Shown here in pieces: positions 11,601 through 23,361 of a DNA stretch of 64,000 nt (its first letter is position 1; each line of letters opens with the position of its first letter). A model generated the notes under the pieces. It was not told the origin of the DNA, did not search any database, and saw only the letters and a list, made by a program, of their open reading frames with translations. A program made the position numbers and the translations under genes. This DNA is from Chrysoperla carnea (lineage: Eukaryota; Arthropoda; Insecta; Neuroptera; Chrysopidae), in the NCBI RefSeq assembly GCF_905475395.1, contig NC_058338.1, positions 77,759,435-77,823,434 on the forward strand. Reading direction: 5' to 3'.

Positions 11601-14583
11601 CCTTATGTCGAATTTGCCATATTACACATAAAAATGTAAAACTAGACTTGGTATGATGACAAAATTTGAAAGTGAAATTAAAATTGATTAAAAAATGAAG
11701 AAGTTATAAGCATTCAAAGATTTGTCCATATCCTTTTATCAAAACAAAGTTTTATATCCATTTCTATGTTGATATCGGGCAACGATTTCACTAATCTATA
11801 TCTTTCTTAGTAGATATTGTTCTATGAGTAGATACTTCTAAAGATTTTTACAAGCCAACTTCACTTTTCTGCCCGTGCAGTGAGAATTCTTCACCTGAAG
11901 TAATAAAAAAATTTAGTCAGCAAGCCTATTGCCCCGACAATGCTTTGTTGAAGAAAAATTTAACTGGGGAAATTAAAATGGGATAATCTATTCATTACAT
12001 AATTTAGTACATAATATACATATGTAGACGTGTTTTAACAAAAAAAAAAAAAAAAAAAACAATAAGACAAACAAAACTATGTTAAATTAATGGTAAAATT
12101 TTTGTTTCCGCAGCTACCTGTAATTAAAGCAATGGGTGTGTTAAAAAAAGCAGCTGCTCTTGTAAATAAGGAATATGGATTAGATGCCAAAATTGCAGAT
12201 GCTATTGCAAAAGCAGCCGATGACGTAATATCTGGAAAATTGTATAATGATCATTTCCCGCTTGTTATATGGCAAACTGGATCTGGTACACAAACAAACA
12301 TGAATACGAATGAAGTGATAAGTAACCGTGCAATTGAATTATTGGGTGGTGTACTTGGATCAAAAGATCCTGTACATCCAAATGACCATGTAAATAAAAG
12401 TCAAAGTAGTAATGATACGTATCCAACGGCTATGCACATTGCTGTTGCCGTTGAAATTAATTCGTCATTACTCCCTTCATTAAAATGTCTACACGAAGCG
12501 TTATGTAAAAAAGAAAAAGAATTTGAGAAAATTATTAAGATTGGAAGGTATGTATTTTAATAAAAGCTATTTTGATAATCCTTCTTAACTTGGCGTCATT
12601 GTAGCGACCAAACAGAAGATAGCCGTTATGGCCGGGCCATTTCAATCTATGCATCTGAATATGTCGCCAGAGTCGGCATCTATTAAAAAATGACCTCATC
12701 GAAAATTGTAGAATTTGATGGGGGACATCATGCTCTGGCATCAGATTGGACTTAGTTTTTCGGGTGTCTTTAATAGCGAATTGAACGTTTTTAAACCAAT
12801 GATGGTAGCGAATGTGATGCGTTCAATACGATTAATCTCAGACAGTTCAGTTAGTTTTACCAAAAAATAGCTAGTTTAGATTCTAAACTTTAAGAGATAT
12901 AATAACACTTAAAATTAGACAGTTGATCCTCATAAAAAAACTAACAATTTTTGTTTAAAACATTGGAGAAAAAACGACTTAAAAATATGTATTATTGCAT
13001 TTAATCGAAGATAATACGCTTAAAATTTATCGATAATTGTAGTCATGGAAACATGCGAATATCCTCTATTGTCCTTGACAACTTTTGGCTATAGCATTGT
13101 TACCTAGTTAGCGTGTTTTCTTTCGATTAAATGCAATAATGACATTTATTATTAAGTTGCATTCCTTTCTGAAAGCTGACGATTTTCGAAAAAATGGTTT
13201 AGATGGAAAATGTTAGTTTTTTATGAGGATCAATTTTCTAAGTTAAAATGTTATTCTATCTCTTATCGTTTAGTATCTAAATTGGCTACTAAAGAAACCG
13301 AAAAACTAGGTCAGAAGTCAGAACATGATGTCCCTCATCAATGCATAGATTATTCAGATGCATATATTAAAATGGGTCACCCTGTATATAAATGTTAAGT
13401 GACCATTGTGTCCGGTTATACTTTACCCACGCGATGTCAACAAAATAGCTAATACGCTCAAAGAGGGCAACGACCGCATCTACTGTGAGCGGCAAATAAT
13501 GCGCGTATTTAGTTTTATGCTCAATTGGATATCTCGAAAACCGTGTTAGTTATAAAATAATCCTCGAAATAAAATAAACTTTTACACTTATGTTAGACTA
13601 GGTTTAAGGCTTTACTTTTTTTTTACTCGGAAATCTGTGGTCCCTTTTCTTTATTTTCAGTAAAATTACTGTCAAATACTTCTCTAAATCTACCTGAAGG
13701 CTTTACGAACGTACACTTATTTATTAATAAGGAATTATTTGTTTCAAGAACTCATACTCAAGATGCTGTACCATTAACATTAGGTCAAGAATTCAGCGGT
13801 TATCGGCAACAAATTGCAAATGGAATAAAACGCGTAGAACATACTCTGCCCCATTTATATGAACTTGCATTAGGAGGAACAGCGGTTGGAACAGGTTTAA
13901 ATACAAGAATTGGTTTTGCCGAAAAGTGTGCTGCTAAAATTGGTGAATTAACTGGTTTACCTTTCGTATCAGCGCCAAATAAATTTGAAGCATTAGCTGC
14001 CCATGATACAATGGTGGAAGTATCCGGTGCATTAAACGTACTTGCATGTTCCCTAATGAAAATAGCCAATGATATAAGATTCTTAGGATCTGGACCCCGT
14101 TGTGGTCTTGGTGAATTAATTCTACCAGAAAACGAACCAGGTTCATCCATTATGCCTGGTAAAGTGAACCCAACACAATGTGAAGCTATTACAATGTGTG
14201 CTGCTCAAGTAATAGGAAATCATGTAGCCGTTACTGTTGGTGGTTCAAATGGACATTTCGAATTGAACGTTTTTAAACCAATGATGGTAGCGAATGTGAT
14301 CCGTTCAATACGATTAATCTCAGATAGTTCAGTTAGTTTTACCAAAAATTGTGTAGATGGAATTCAAGCGAACGAACAACGAATTAAAACTATGCTACAT
14401 GAAAGTTTAATGTTGGTAACAGCATTAAATCCACATATTGGTTACGATAAGGCTGCTAAAATCGCTAAAACTGCGCATAAAGAAGGTTCTACATTAAAAG
14501 AGACAGCAATTAAATTAGGATATTTAACTGAACAACAATTTGCAGAATGGGTTCGACCAGAAAATATGTTAGGTCCAAAATAA
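8638..14583 (+). CDS. Fumarate hydratase (class II fumarase), complete, 4 exons
   Basis: Catalyses reversible hydration of fumarate to L-malate in the mitochondrial TCA cycle and in the cytosol. Exons: 8638-8733, 8811-8945, 12114-12547 and 13749-14583, all with GT-AG borders and matching phases (0, 0, 2), giving 499 aa, normal for animal fumarases. Residues 1-31 are Arg/Ser-rich and nearly free of acids, as expected of a mitochondrial presequence. Exon 1 ends exactly on a second ATG (Met32), which would start a cytosolic form [12 protein letters not shown]. Conserved blocks are intact: GSGTQTNMN (133-141), [11 protein letters not shown] (175-185), GRTH with the active-site His (221-224), the catalytic loop [11 protein letters not shown] (353-363) and HIGYDKAA near the C-terminus. 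Intron 2 (3.2 kb) and intron 3 (1.2 kb) carry MITEs. The gene lies divergent from thymidylate synthase and upstream of dos. The identification is very secure. Confidence 0.97.
10763..11335. mobile_element. MITE family G in fumarase intron 2
   Basis: Two arms of about 140 bp face each other: about 10763-10905 (AGGATCGACCTTCACCCATC...) and about 11200-11335 (GATGGGTGAAGGTCGACCC), separated by about 300 bp of AT-rich DNA. The arms match with scattered substitutions. No coding capacity and no clear target duplication. Confidence 0.75.
12626..13384. mobile_element. MITE family A in fumarase intron 3, carrying host exon DNA
   Basis: The left end GGGCCATTTCAATCTATGCATC and the right end GATGCATATATTAAAATGGGTCACCCTG are inverted relatives of the complete copy at 37383-37979; the right end is followed by TA as expected for a Tc1/mariner-type insertion. 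The element is longer than its sisters mainly because a 90-bp piece of fumarase exon 4 interrupts its left arm at 12777-12866. Confidence 0.8.
12777..12866 (+). pseudogene. Captured fragment of fumarase exon 4 inside the MITE
   Basis: These 90 bases match 14259-14348 of the functional last exon with two mismatches (12819 G versus C; 12843 C versus T). The piece has the same orientation as the gene and lies about 1.4 kb upstream of the source. It interrupts the MITE between ..TTTAATAG and CTAGTTTAGATT.., where other copies read ..TTTAATAGTCAATTTAGAT. It has no splice sites and the frame closes at once downstream (AAA AAA TAG), so it is a non-functional copy. Confidence 0.93.
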
Positions 14584-14665
14584 AATGTAAATTAAATGTA
14601 TTGTTGGCATAAAAGATCTTTTTACATGTTTTTAATATGTGTTTGTATATAAAATATATTATGTT

Positions 14666-14671
14666 AATAAA
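14666..14671 (+). terminator. Fumarase poly(A) signal
   Basis: Canonical AATAAA 83 bp after the fumarase stop codon, the first one downstream. Confidence 0.6.
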
Positions 14672-14925
14672 CCTTAAATCTTGGATCGGATGAATTTTTA
14701 TTTTTATTTTAACCCTTATCTATCACTTGAAGTTCCAAGAATAAGAAATATAACAAAATAATATATCAGAACTCGGATTTTGGAATATTAAGTATAAAAG
14801 GTTGACAATTTTTTTCTCATACGGGATAAGTCTTTGTTTTAATGTGCAATTTATTGTCATTGTATATGGCTACGTTTCCTTTGCCGTGCAATTATTTTTG
14901 CATTCATAAGCAGAAGATAATAACA

Positions 14926-15276
14926 AGTAAAATTTACAAAATTTAAAAAACCCTCGACAAATTGTTTTGGGTACGGAACCCTTAACTCGCACTTGAAACA
15001 TACCTAAGAACACTCCATTAAATTACCTTTTTACTTAAAGCCTTTTCCAATCTGAACCGATTTTGAAGATCGTCGCCAGTTTTTTTTCGGGTACGGAACC
15101 CTAAAATTCCTTTTTAAACATGGCCAAGAACACTCTTCATTAAATTATCTTTCGGACGAAACAAAAAAAATCAAAATAGGTTTATCCGTTTAGGCGCTAC
15201 GATGCCACAGACAGACACACACACAGCGGTCAAACTTATAACCTTTTTTTAGTTTGAGGGTTTAAAAACAGGAATT
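14926..15276 (+). repeat. Repeat family D copy
   Basis: Begins near AAGTAAAATTTACAAAATTT, contains two GGGTACGGAACCCT units about 110 bp apart, and ends in a GCTACGATGCCACAGACAGAC microsatellite-like stretch followed by GCGGTCAAACTTATAAC. Other copies: 17113-17672, 28893-29105, 43868-44072 and, reversed, 49013-49252. It resembles the 3' tail of a non-LTR element, but that is inference. Confidence 0.7.
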
Positions 15277-16465
15277 TTTTCTATTTCCCAAATTAACAAA
15301 GGATTATTTTGTTAATTATACATGGGATTAAGAACTTCCAAAGACTTTTCAATTGATAATTTTATTTACAATTTCCGTACGTAATCTAAATACGTTACAA
15401 ACGATGTTGGTAGCAGAGATGGGCGTTATTCGAATAATTTTTTATACAAATTATTCGAATTAACAATAATTCACGATTTTTTTATTCGCGAATAATTATC
15501 CGACCACTTTTCAAATGACTAAGTGATTCCATAGTTTTGTAGGTTCACAGTTCAATGTATAATTTACACTTTAAAAAAATGAATTTACAACATAGAATTT
15601 ACACACATTATTATTAAGTTTTATAATAAAAAGCCGTAGAATAGTATAATTTAATGAAATACCATATAAAATGTAAGTAATTAATATCATACAGTATGTC
15701 AACAAATTTGACAAGCCCGTACTTTTATGTCACGTCCGTATAAAAATTTGAATTTCCATTTTAGAAATTTTTAAATGCCCTCACTAAATTTGTACTTTTA
15801 TTAATTAAAATTAAAGTAATTAAAAAGATATTAATTACTAAAATAATGGTTTAGTTGAAATGTCCAGTCATTAAAGTTACGGAAGAAAAATATTTGAACA
15901 AAATTTAAATTTCTGAATATTCCCTATTAGTGCACTCTTTATATTCACATATTATATAATTCTCAATAGTTATGTAATAGGTAAGTAAAAAAAAATTAAC
16001 AATTATTTTAGATTAATTATAATTCCTATATTTTTCGATTATAACAATACACAAATAAATTAAAATGGTTAGTAATTTTAACCATTATACGTCATTCGGA
16101 AAATAATCGCTTATCGCTGATTCAGTCTGAATGCACCCATAATTTAAAAACAAAAGAATGGTTTAGCTGGAATTATGGACACACCAATAAATGACTCACT
16201 AACCCATAGAATACTAAAGTTGGTTACCCTGTAAAAATATGTCTTGTCTTCAACTGGATGTCTTTTACATACTCAAAAAAAAGAAAATATAATGTAAATT
16301 GTAAATAAATATTTTATTTTTTATTTTAATATAATGATTTTATTGTATTCAGTTCTAAAATAGTATTAAACGTATAACTTAAGTAAAAAACGATAAGTGT
16401 TCAAAACAAGAAAATGTATTAAAAACACAAATATTAAATTTTTTTTAAAAATATTTTTATTATCA
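15277..16465. other. Intergenic DNA between fumarase and dos
   Basis: AT-rich, with no gene seen. It presumably includes the dos promoter and 5' UTR. A short palindrome-like stretch of ATTCGAATAATT motifs lies at 15425-15500. Confidence 0.4.
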
Positions 16466-19400
16466 ATGTCAACTTCATCTAACCAAGAAGTAGTACACGA
16501 AGGGTGGCTCACAAAGTCACCACCTTCGAAAAGAATTTGGCGTGCTGTAAGTTTTAAATTTATTATTTAAGTCATTCATTTCAATGAAGACATTAATTTT
16601 TTTGTGATTTAGCGATGGCGGAGACGATGGTTTGCTCTTCGACAATCTGGCGAATTACCTGGACAGTATGTTTTAGAGTATTATACAGATAGAAATTGTA
16701 GAAAATTAAAAGGACGAATTGATTTGGATCAATGTGAACAGGTAATTTGTACTTCAAAGGGTGTTACCATTTTTTTTTATGAGGTGTCAAATTTCACTAA
16801 TACAATTCTTTTGTTTATTGTGTAATAATATAGGTGGATTCTGGATTAACTTATGAACAACGAAAATTAAAGTATCAATTTATGTTTGATATTAAAACAC
16901 CATCACGTATTTATTATTTAGCAGCTGAAACTGAACAAGATATGAACAGTTGGGTGGAATGTATTTGTCAAGTTTGTTCATTGAAAGTTTATAACAACGA
17001 TTACCCACAGCGTAAGATTTTCTAAAGTTCTTTCTTTTTTTTTTTTGTAACTGTATTTTAATATTTGTGTAAGAGATACTTTTTCATCAATTTTGGACTA
17101 TTTATTATGACTTACAAGTGAAATTTACAAAATTAAAAAAACCACCGAAAAATTTTTCGGGTACGGAACCCTAAACTCGCACTTTAGGCATATCTAAGAA
17201 CATTCTCCATTAAATTACCCCTTTTCTTAGAGCCTTCTCCAAACTGAACCAATTTTGAGCATCATCGTCCATTTTTTAGTTGTTACGGGTACGAAACCCC
17301 AAACTCGCAATTGAAATATAGCTAAGAACACACTCTCCATCAAATTACATTTCAAACGAAACAAAAAAAAAAAAAAAATTAATAAAAATTGGTTCATTCG
17401 TTCAGGCGCGACGATGCTACACAGATAGTGCCGACTTTAAAAAATATTATTTTTAAATCACATTCCGGCTCTTCTGTTCAGCAAAACTATCAATTATGTC
17501 ATTAAAAGGTCACTATTTCATATTTTTAAAAATTTTCTTTCAAATTTTTTCATTTTGTGGGGGCTTATTGGCGCTGCCTTATCCTCCTATATGGTAAATC
17601 CGGCACTGCAGACAGATACACACACATAGCGGTTAAACTTATAACACTCCTTTTTTTGGTTCGGGGGTAAAAATTCAATTATTGTGTAGTAAATTTAACT
17701 GAGACAAAGCGTGTTAGTTACTCAAATTGCCCTCACTGAATATTCTTCAATTTTAAATTTGTCGCTAGAATGGAAATTTCTCGAGTCCTTGATAACAGCC
17801 TCAGCTAGCTAATTCTTTCAAATAAGCGAGAAATATTTGCTTGATAGGCATTGAGATATTTCATCAGCATCTTATAAACTATCGATTTATCGGGATTATA
17901 TCAGAGCCCATTTAAAGCATTTTTCATTAGAAAGAGTTTGATCGGTTCTTTAGATCACCTTGTATAAACCTAGTAGAAAATATTAATGTTACACTTAGAC
18001 AAATTTTACTTTTTCTTCTAGAATTACCAACAAATTTACTTCCAGAAGTTGAGGCAATCGAAATAACAGAAGAATCAAATAATGCATATGAAAGTTTTAG
18101 CGGACCATATATTCCAATATCGCAATGTATAACCGGAAAACCCCTGACGTCACCGACTGGTGCACAAACCTTACCCAGATATAATAATTCAAATAATGAA
18201 GATAATTTCGGTCAAACATCAACAATGCCATTTACACCGGTTAAACAAAATGTAAGGAAAAATTCCCATACTGGAAGTTGTAATGCATCATTAGATTGTA
18301 AATTTTACGATTCACCACGTAAACATGGTATGTTAAATGAATCACAATCGTTGGATTATACAAATGTGAATATACCGAGTGATTCAAGTCCAACATTACA
18401 AAGTCCAACGGATTCTGAAAGTGTGTTTACCGATGAAGAATGGTTGCATTCAATGCCAAAATTACCATTAAAACCACGTCAATCTAGACCATCGGATGCT
18501 TCATCGATTGAATTCGATTCAAATATATTATCAGCTGCACAAAAATTTACTAAAATTAATTTAGCTGAAACGAAATCTGTTCCACCACGACCACCTAAAC
18601 CTTTACATTTACTTGGAAATGGACCATCACATAACTATTTAAATTTAGAAAATTCAAATTCGAAACCCAGTATTGCTGAACGGTAAGTTATATTTAATTT
18701 TATTGTATTTTTGCACGCTACTGTTGCCAAAGACGTTTTTTTACGAAATTTTATGCTAACTAGCTTGATACCCGCCCGCTTCATTGTGTTTAAAAGTAAA
18801 CATTGGTAAAGATCACCGTGTTATAGCCTTCACTTCCCTTGCTCTCACTTATCCCCTTTCCATAACACTCGAAATAGGGATAGTGATTGTTTTATACAGG
18901 TAAAATATATGTACAGTTTTCAATTTATAAAAATTTTAAAATAGTCATAATTCATTGAGTATATCAGAACAGATGGCTATGAATTGTATTTTTACATTTT
19001 AACAGAAATCTTTATGCTCATAGATTGCGCAGTTAAATGTTAAATTGAATTGAATTTATTTATTTTTAAATATATCTTTCTAAATTAAAGTTCATGCATT
19101 ATTCCGATGCATGAACTATATTATTGTACAGTTTCATTCAAATCCATGCATTAGTTTTTGTGTGAAAGCATAACACACAAACAAACAAACATTCTTACTT
19201 TTACATTTATAATAAAAATTATGTAATTTTTAATTTTTTTGTTTTGATAGGCGTGCAATTAAAAATCAAGAAAAGCAATTAGCGAAAGAAGATTCAGATG
19301 CAAGTGGTGTAGAAGCTGCTGCTGTTAGTCCGAATGCTGTCGTTAGTCCGAATGATATGAATTTGGTATGTAAAATAATTTGAATTATAATCATGACATT

Positions 19401-22282
19401 TTTATAAAATGTTTTCCATTAAGCAGTGGCAGATCAAGAAATTATGCACCCGTAGGCGCTTCAAAAATAGCGTACCCCGTAATAAAAATTTATCGATATA
19501 GATCCTATTTTTTGATATCTGCCTTGGTTTTCGAAATATCGAAAGCTAAATAATTAAAAAAAAATTTCAATTTACGATATTTTGAAAATTACTCCAGATA
19601 TCGAAAAATTTTATTCTTACTTTTCATCTTATATTGTCAACTTATAACATAATTCACCATCAAAATTGAAAAAATATATTTTTTTTAAATTTGTGTCTCC
19701 ACTACCGTGCTCATACAGCCTTAATTAGTAGGGCGCAACGGTTTTTCTTTGTTTCCACTAATTTATTAATGTTTTACCTTTAGTTTAAATATTTTTTTTT
19801 TAATTTTCACCGACTACTTTTGCAGAAATCTATGAAACATATCATCCATCTACAGTTTTACAATAAAATCAATGTTAAATATGCCTACTTTTGAAGTCAT
19901 TTGTTTATTTAAAAAATCAATCAACACCCCTTAAAATTTTCAGAATTGATTTAGACTTAGTCGAACTTCATCCAAAAAAAAAAATCAAGCTTTTTAATTA
20001 AAGTTTAACAGGTTAAAATTTTTTTGAGCCAAGAAAATATTTACTTGCTATCATGCTAAGAACATATTTTCTTACAACTAGTATGGTACTAGAGCTAGTA
20101 ACGATTTCGAGAGAAATACGTTTTGTATCTGAGATCGGTACATCCTTAAATGGTACCTCATACTCATCTCTTTTAAGTTACTCTTAATGAAAAACCCTTT
20201 ACATTTTTTTAAATGTTTTTAAACTTTTAACTTTTTTATTGACCTAACAGTGTTCATATAATTTTACTGTTTCATAAAGGTAATTGCTGATGATATGTAC
20301 GATTTTCCACGAACACATCATACATCAGAATTAGATAACAACAACAAAGAAAACCAGAATCAACGGCCTCAGAAGCATTGTTACAATAATGCTGCACCGG
20401 TTGTTGTACCAACAAGTGGTGGCAGCGATACACATGTTTTCCGTTACGACATATCACCATCGGCAGTATCATCAACTGATACTACAGCTGGTGGACCTGA
20501 ATCTCAAATATTTCAGTATGATTTCAATACCGGTGATGAAGCAACTGATGAACCAGCCTCACCATGTTCACAAAGTTCATGTTCCACGACAGCAATGTAT
20601 TCAAATGTTCCATCACCGTTGCTTGCACCAAATCAGGTGAATATTTTACTAAAAGGGTATTTTTTAAATCATAAGAAATATAATAAAATTTGAAAGCAAA
20701 AAATTTGTCTTAAAAAAAAGATAATTTTTTATTTCTATGTGGAAAGGTATATTGATTAAAATGTCCCACCATGTAGTTATTTTCAGTTATCTATATAATA
20801 AAAAATATTTCTGTATTTATAGAATGCAGTTACGCCACCTGCTGTAAATCGTGGTTTAAAACCACGTGGATTATCAAATTCAACATCAATTCATTCGTTA
20901 AATGATACAGCACCAAGTGTTAATCGAAAATTGAAGCCTGTTTTACCTGTTAGAAATGCACAATCGTCATTAGATAATCATTCTCAAGATGGGGGCGAAT
21001 ATGGAAATATACGTAGAATTGAGATGCGTAATACGAATTCTCGAACAAGTAATTGCCATAATGAATTTGAAAATATTTCGGTATGTATTTTTTACTAAAA
21101 TTAAAAATTTGTATACCATGCATATATGTAATATGCAAGGCATACTAAGTTTAGTCTCAAGTTTGTAACGCTTAAAAATATTAATGCTATGGCCAAAATT
21201 TTCATATAGGTGTTTATAAAATCACCTAATTAGGCCACTTTCGGTTGTCTGTCCGTCTATCCGTCTGTCTGCCAACACGATAACTCAAAAACGAAAAAAG
21301 ATATCAAGCTGAAATTTTTAGAGCGTACTCAGGACATAAAAAGTGAGGACGAGTTCGTAAATAAGCAACATAGGTCAATTGGGTCTTAGGTCCGTAGGAC
21401 CCATCTTATAAACCGTTAGAGATAGAACAAAAGTTTAAATGTAAAAAATATTCCTTATAAAAAAATAAACAACTTTTGTTTGAAACATTTTTTCGTAAAT
21501 ATCACTGTTTACCCGTGAGGGCGCAAATTAGGCGTAAATTCTATAGTATGTAATTATGGGAATATCAGTTATGTATGTGTGACATGTATGTATGTGTAAT
21601 GTGACAGAGTCATCAACACTGTCTATGCATGGTATGTCAACAATTAACTCTGTCAATTGTTTGTTTTTACTTGTTTAAATATATATTTTCAATTTTGATG
21701 GTGAATTATGTTATAAGTTGACAATATAAGATGAAAAGTAAGAATAAAATTTTTCGATATCTGGAGTAATTTTCAAAATATCGAAAATTGAAAATTTTTT
21801 TTAATTATTTAGCTTTCGATATTTCGAAAACCAAGGCAGATTTCGAAAATTTGTATTCTTATTTTTCCGTCTACATTCATGAAGTTATAACAAAATTCAT
21901 CATCAAAGTTAAAAATAAGGTACAAATAATTTCAATCCTAAATCTAAAATTGCCTTGGCTCTCGTATTACTTTAAATCAATGAACTCGATTAGTTGTTAT
22001 TTTAATTTGTCAATAATTGTATTTGGTATTAATTTTCAGGTATCACAATCGAATGCAGCAGATTCATTAACAAATTTTGATATATTACAGTATTTGGATT
22101 TAGATTTAGATGTAGATACACGAAGTTGTAGTTTAAATAGCTTACAACAGCAACCACCACGATCAAATAACAATAGTAAGAAAACTGTATATAAAACAGT
22201 TGATTTTGTTAAAACAGAAGCATTCAATCGAACAAAAAAAACATTGGAAGCTGAACGTAAACAACATCCAAGTGATCTTTAA
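16466..22282 (+). CDS. dos: Dos/Gab-family scaffold adaptor, complete, 8 exons
   Basis: Membrane-recruited docking protein of receptor tyrosine kinase signalling (Drosophila Daughter of sevenless, vertebrate Gab). Exons: 16466-16546, 16613-16741, 16834-17011, 18022-18682, 19251-19365, 20280-20636, 20823-21080 and 22040-22282; phases all join, giving 673 aa (fly Dos is longer). Residues about 8-122 form the PH domain: EGWLTKSPPSKRIWRA, RKLKGRIDLDQCEQ, FMFDIKTPSRIYYLAAETE and WVECICQVC. The rest is low-complexity and probably disordered. It has PPRPPKP (317-323), a YLNL motif (Tyr335, pYxN type for Drk/Grb2 SH2) and two PxxxRxxKP motifs (513-521, 538-546), the atypical Grb2/Drk SH3 ligand typical of Gab proteins. 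YGNI (Tyr567) and YLDL (Tyr611, possible Corkscrew/SHP2 SH2 site) follow. The C-terminus has TVYKTVDFVKTEAF. Introns 3, 5 and 7 contain repeats D, C and B. Confidence 0.95.
17113..17672 (+). repeat. Repeat family D copy in dos intron 3, interrupted
   Basis: Same organisation as 14926-15276: GGGTACGGAACCC then GGGTACGAAACCCC, then CGACGATGCTACACAGAT.. and ..CAGACAGATACACACACATAGCGG. It is split by a small element at about 17427-17608. Confidence 0.7.
17427..17608. mobile_element. Small hAT-like MITE nested in repeat D
   Basis: About 180 bp with short inverted ends: left AGTGCCGACTTT, right AAATCCGGCACTG (reverse complement CAGTGCCGGATTT). It splits repeat D exactly within the CACAGACAGA region. 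The ends are of the CAGNG..CCGGATTT hAT type. The flanking 8 bp are similar but not a clean duplication. Confidence 0.5.
19505..20030. repeat. Repeat family C copy in dos intron 5
   Basis: Shares GATATC(T/A)GCCTTGGTTTTCGAAATAT, ACTCCAGATATCGAAAA, CCACTACCGTGCTCATACA(T/G)CCTTAAT and later blocks with 30258-30925 and 49992-50641. The latter copy shows the true ends. A hAT-like end (CAGTGGCAGATCAAG, about 19425) lies just upstream. Confidence 0.7.
20031..20150. repeat. Repeat family I fragment
   Basis: About 120 bp (AAGAAAATATTTACTTGCTA...GTATCTGAGATCGG) that recurs inverted at about 30070-30215 in the lysozyme intron, next to a family C copy in both places. Confidence 0.65.
21104..21675 (+). 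repeat. Repeat family B copy in dos intron 7
   Basis: Starts TATACCATGCATATATG and ends CAATTGTTTGTTTTTACTTG. It contains AAGTTTGTAACGCTTAAAAAT, GTCCGTC(T/C)GTCTG, ACTCAAAAACGAAAA.AGATAT and CATCTTATAAACCGTTAGAGAT. This is the most frequent family in the window (see 23362-23610, 25785-26216, 40750-41265, 46483-47762, 48473-49008, 52325-52879, 59650-59936 and 61155-61692). Confidence 0.8.
21676..21970 (-). repeat. Repeat family C fragment next to dos exon 8
   Basis: Contains TTTTCGATATCTGGAGTAATT, GCTTTCGATATTTCGAAAACC and ends near GCCTTGGCTCTCGTA, the C-family terminal motif. An open frame here runs into dos exon 8 but belongs to the repeat; the exon itself begins after the TTTTCAG acceptor at 22039. 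Confidence 0.65.
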
Positions 22283-22538
22283 ACTTTAAAAAACAAACAC
22301 AAGTGCATTTATTAAAACATTCAATCAATATTATATATTATTATTAATTATAATATAGTCAGTCAGACCTAAAGTGCAATTTTACTTTTTTTAAATGAAC
22401 TTTTTATATTTAAAAAAATTAAAAAACAAAAACAAATTATATTTGTATTATTCAATAATGTTATTATTTTGTATTAATTAAAAATGCTATTATATTTAAA
22501 AACTGTTGTTTCTTTATTTATTTGTTCCAATCTAATTA

Positions 22539-22828
22539 GGGGTGGGTCATTTTAATATATAAAACTAAATATCTCGTTTTGTAGTAAATTAATCAAAAAG
22601 TAACTTAAACTTAAAAGTTGCAGAGTTTGATGGGGGACATCATGTTCTAACATCATATTGGACCTAGTTCTTCGGGTTTCTTTAATAGTCAATTTAGATC
22701 CTAAACGGCAAGAGATTGAATAACACCGTAAATTAGACAGTTGATCCCCTAAAAAATCTAATAATTTTTGATTAAAAAGTTTTTTCGAAAAACGTTAGTT
22801 TTTGGAAGAAATGCGACTTTTTTTTAAA
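22539..22828. mobile_element. MITE family A, left half only
   Basis: GGTGGGTCATTTTAATATAT at the outer end, then GCAGAGTTTGATGGGGGACA and TTTAATAGTCAATTTAGATCC, ending near GGAAGAAATGCGACTT. It lacks the opposite arm. It serves as a useful intact reference for the point where the fumarase copy is interrupted. Confidence 0.75.
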
Positions 22829-23361
22829 AGTGTGGAGTGACTATTGTCACCGCCACGGATGATATCCGTGTTTTTAATTTCAGACACCATTAATTAAAGT
22901 CACGGATGAAGAATTTTCTTTAGCAAATGCCACCCTGTGATTCACGAACTGGCCATGCCTTTAATGGGATCGATTTAGTACGAGTTTGCATAATTTGTAA
23001 TTAATTTTTATTATATGTACTTGTAGTTCAGATATGTTTTATGTTTATCATTTAAAAATTTTTATCTCCTATTTTTACCATCGCTGGTTTTATAAAAACA
23101 CTTTAAATTGTCTTATAAACAAATACCTGCCATTGATACAGACTGTAAAGAGGATGATGGATGATGTTCAATCCCAACTCCCTATGCCTCTTGTGTGTAC
23201 CCAAAGAAATATCCGTTTAAAGAAATTTTTTTGTAAATTTTGATATAAATACAAGTGATTTTTATGTTCTATAACCTTCATGATTTTTATCTTGAATAAT
23301 TTTTGGTTATAAGAATTATTATTATATGATGTATGTATGATGTACTAATAATAATATTATA

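Noticed and set aside
13800-14150. 116-codon and 70-codon antisense ORFs
   Set aside because: Shadows of fumarase exon 4 on the opposite strand.
21788-22039. Long ORF running into dos exon 8, suggesting a longer exon
   Set aside because: The upstream part is repeat family C, present elsewhere; the TTTTCAG acceptor at 22039 keeps the phase of exon 7.
22860-22939. Possible exon after TTTTTAATTTCAG (reads TPLIKVTDEEFSLANATL, then stop)
   Set aside because: Only 18 codons, no family match, no partner exon, and dos already ends properly at 22282.
23034-23243. ORF conserved in both U2 arms (also 27838-28083)
   Set aside because: Its conservation is explained by the recent inverted duplication; the frame shows no domain and the third copy does not include it.
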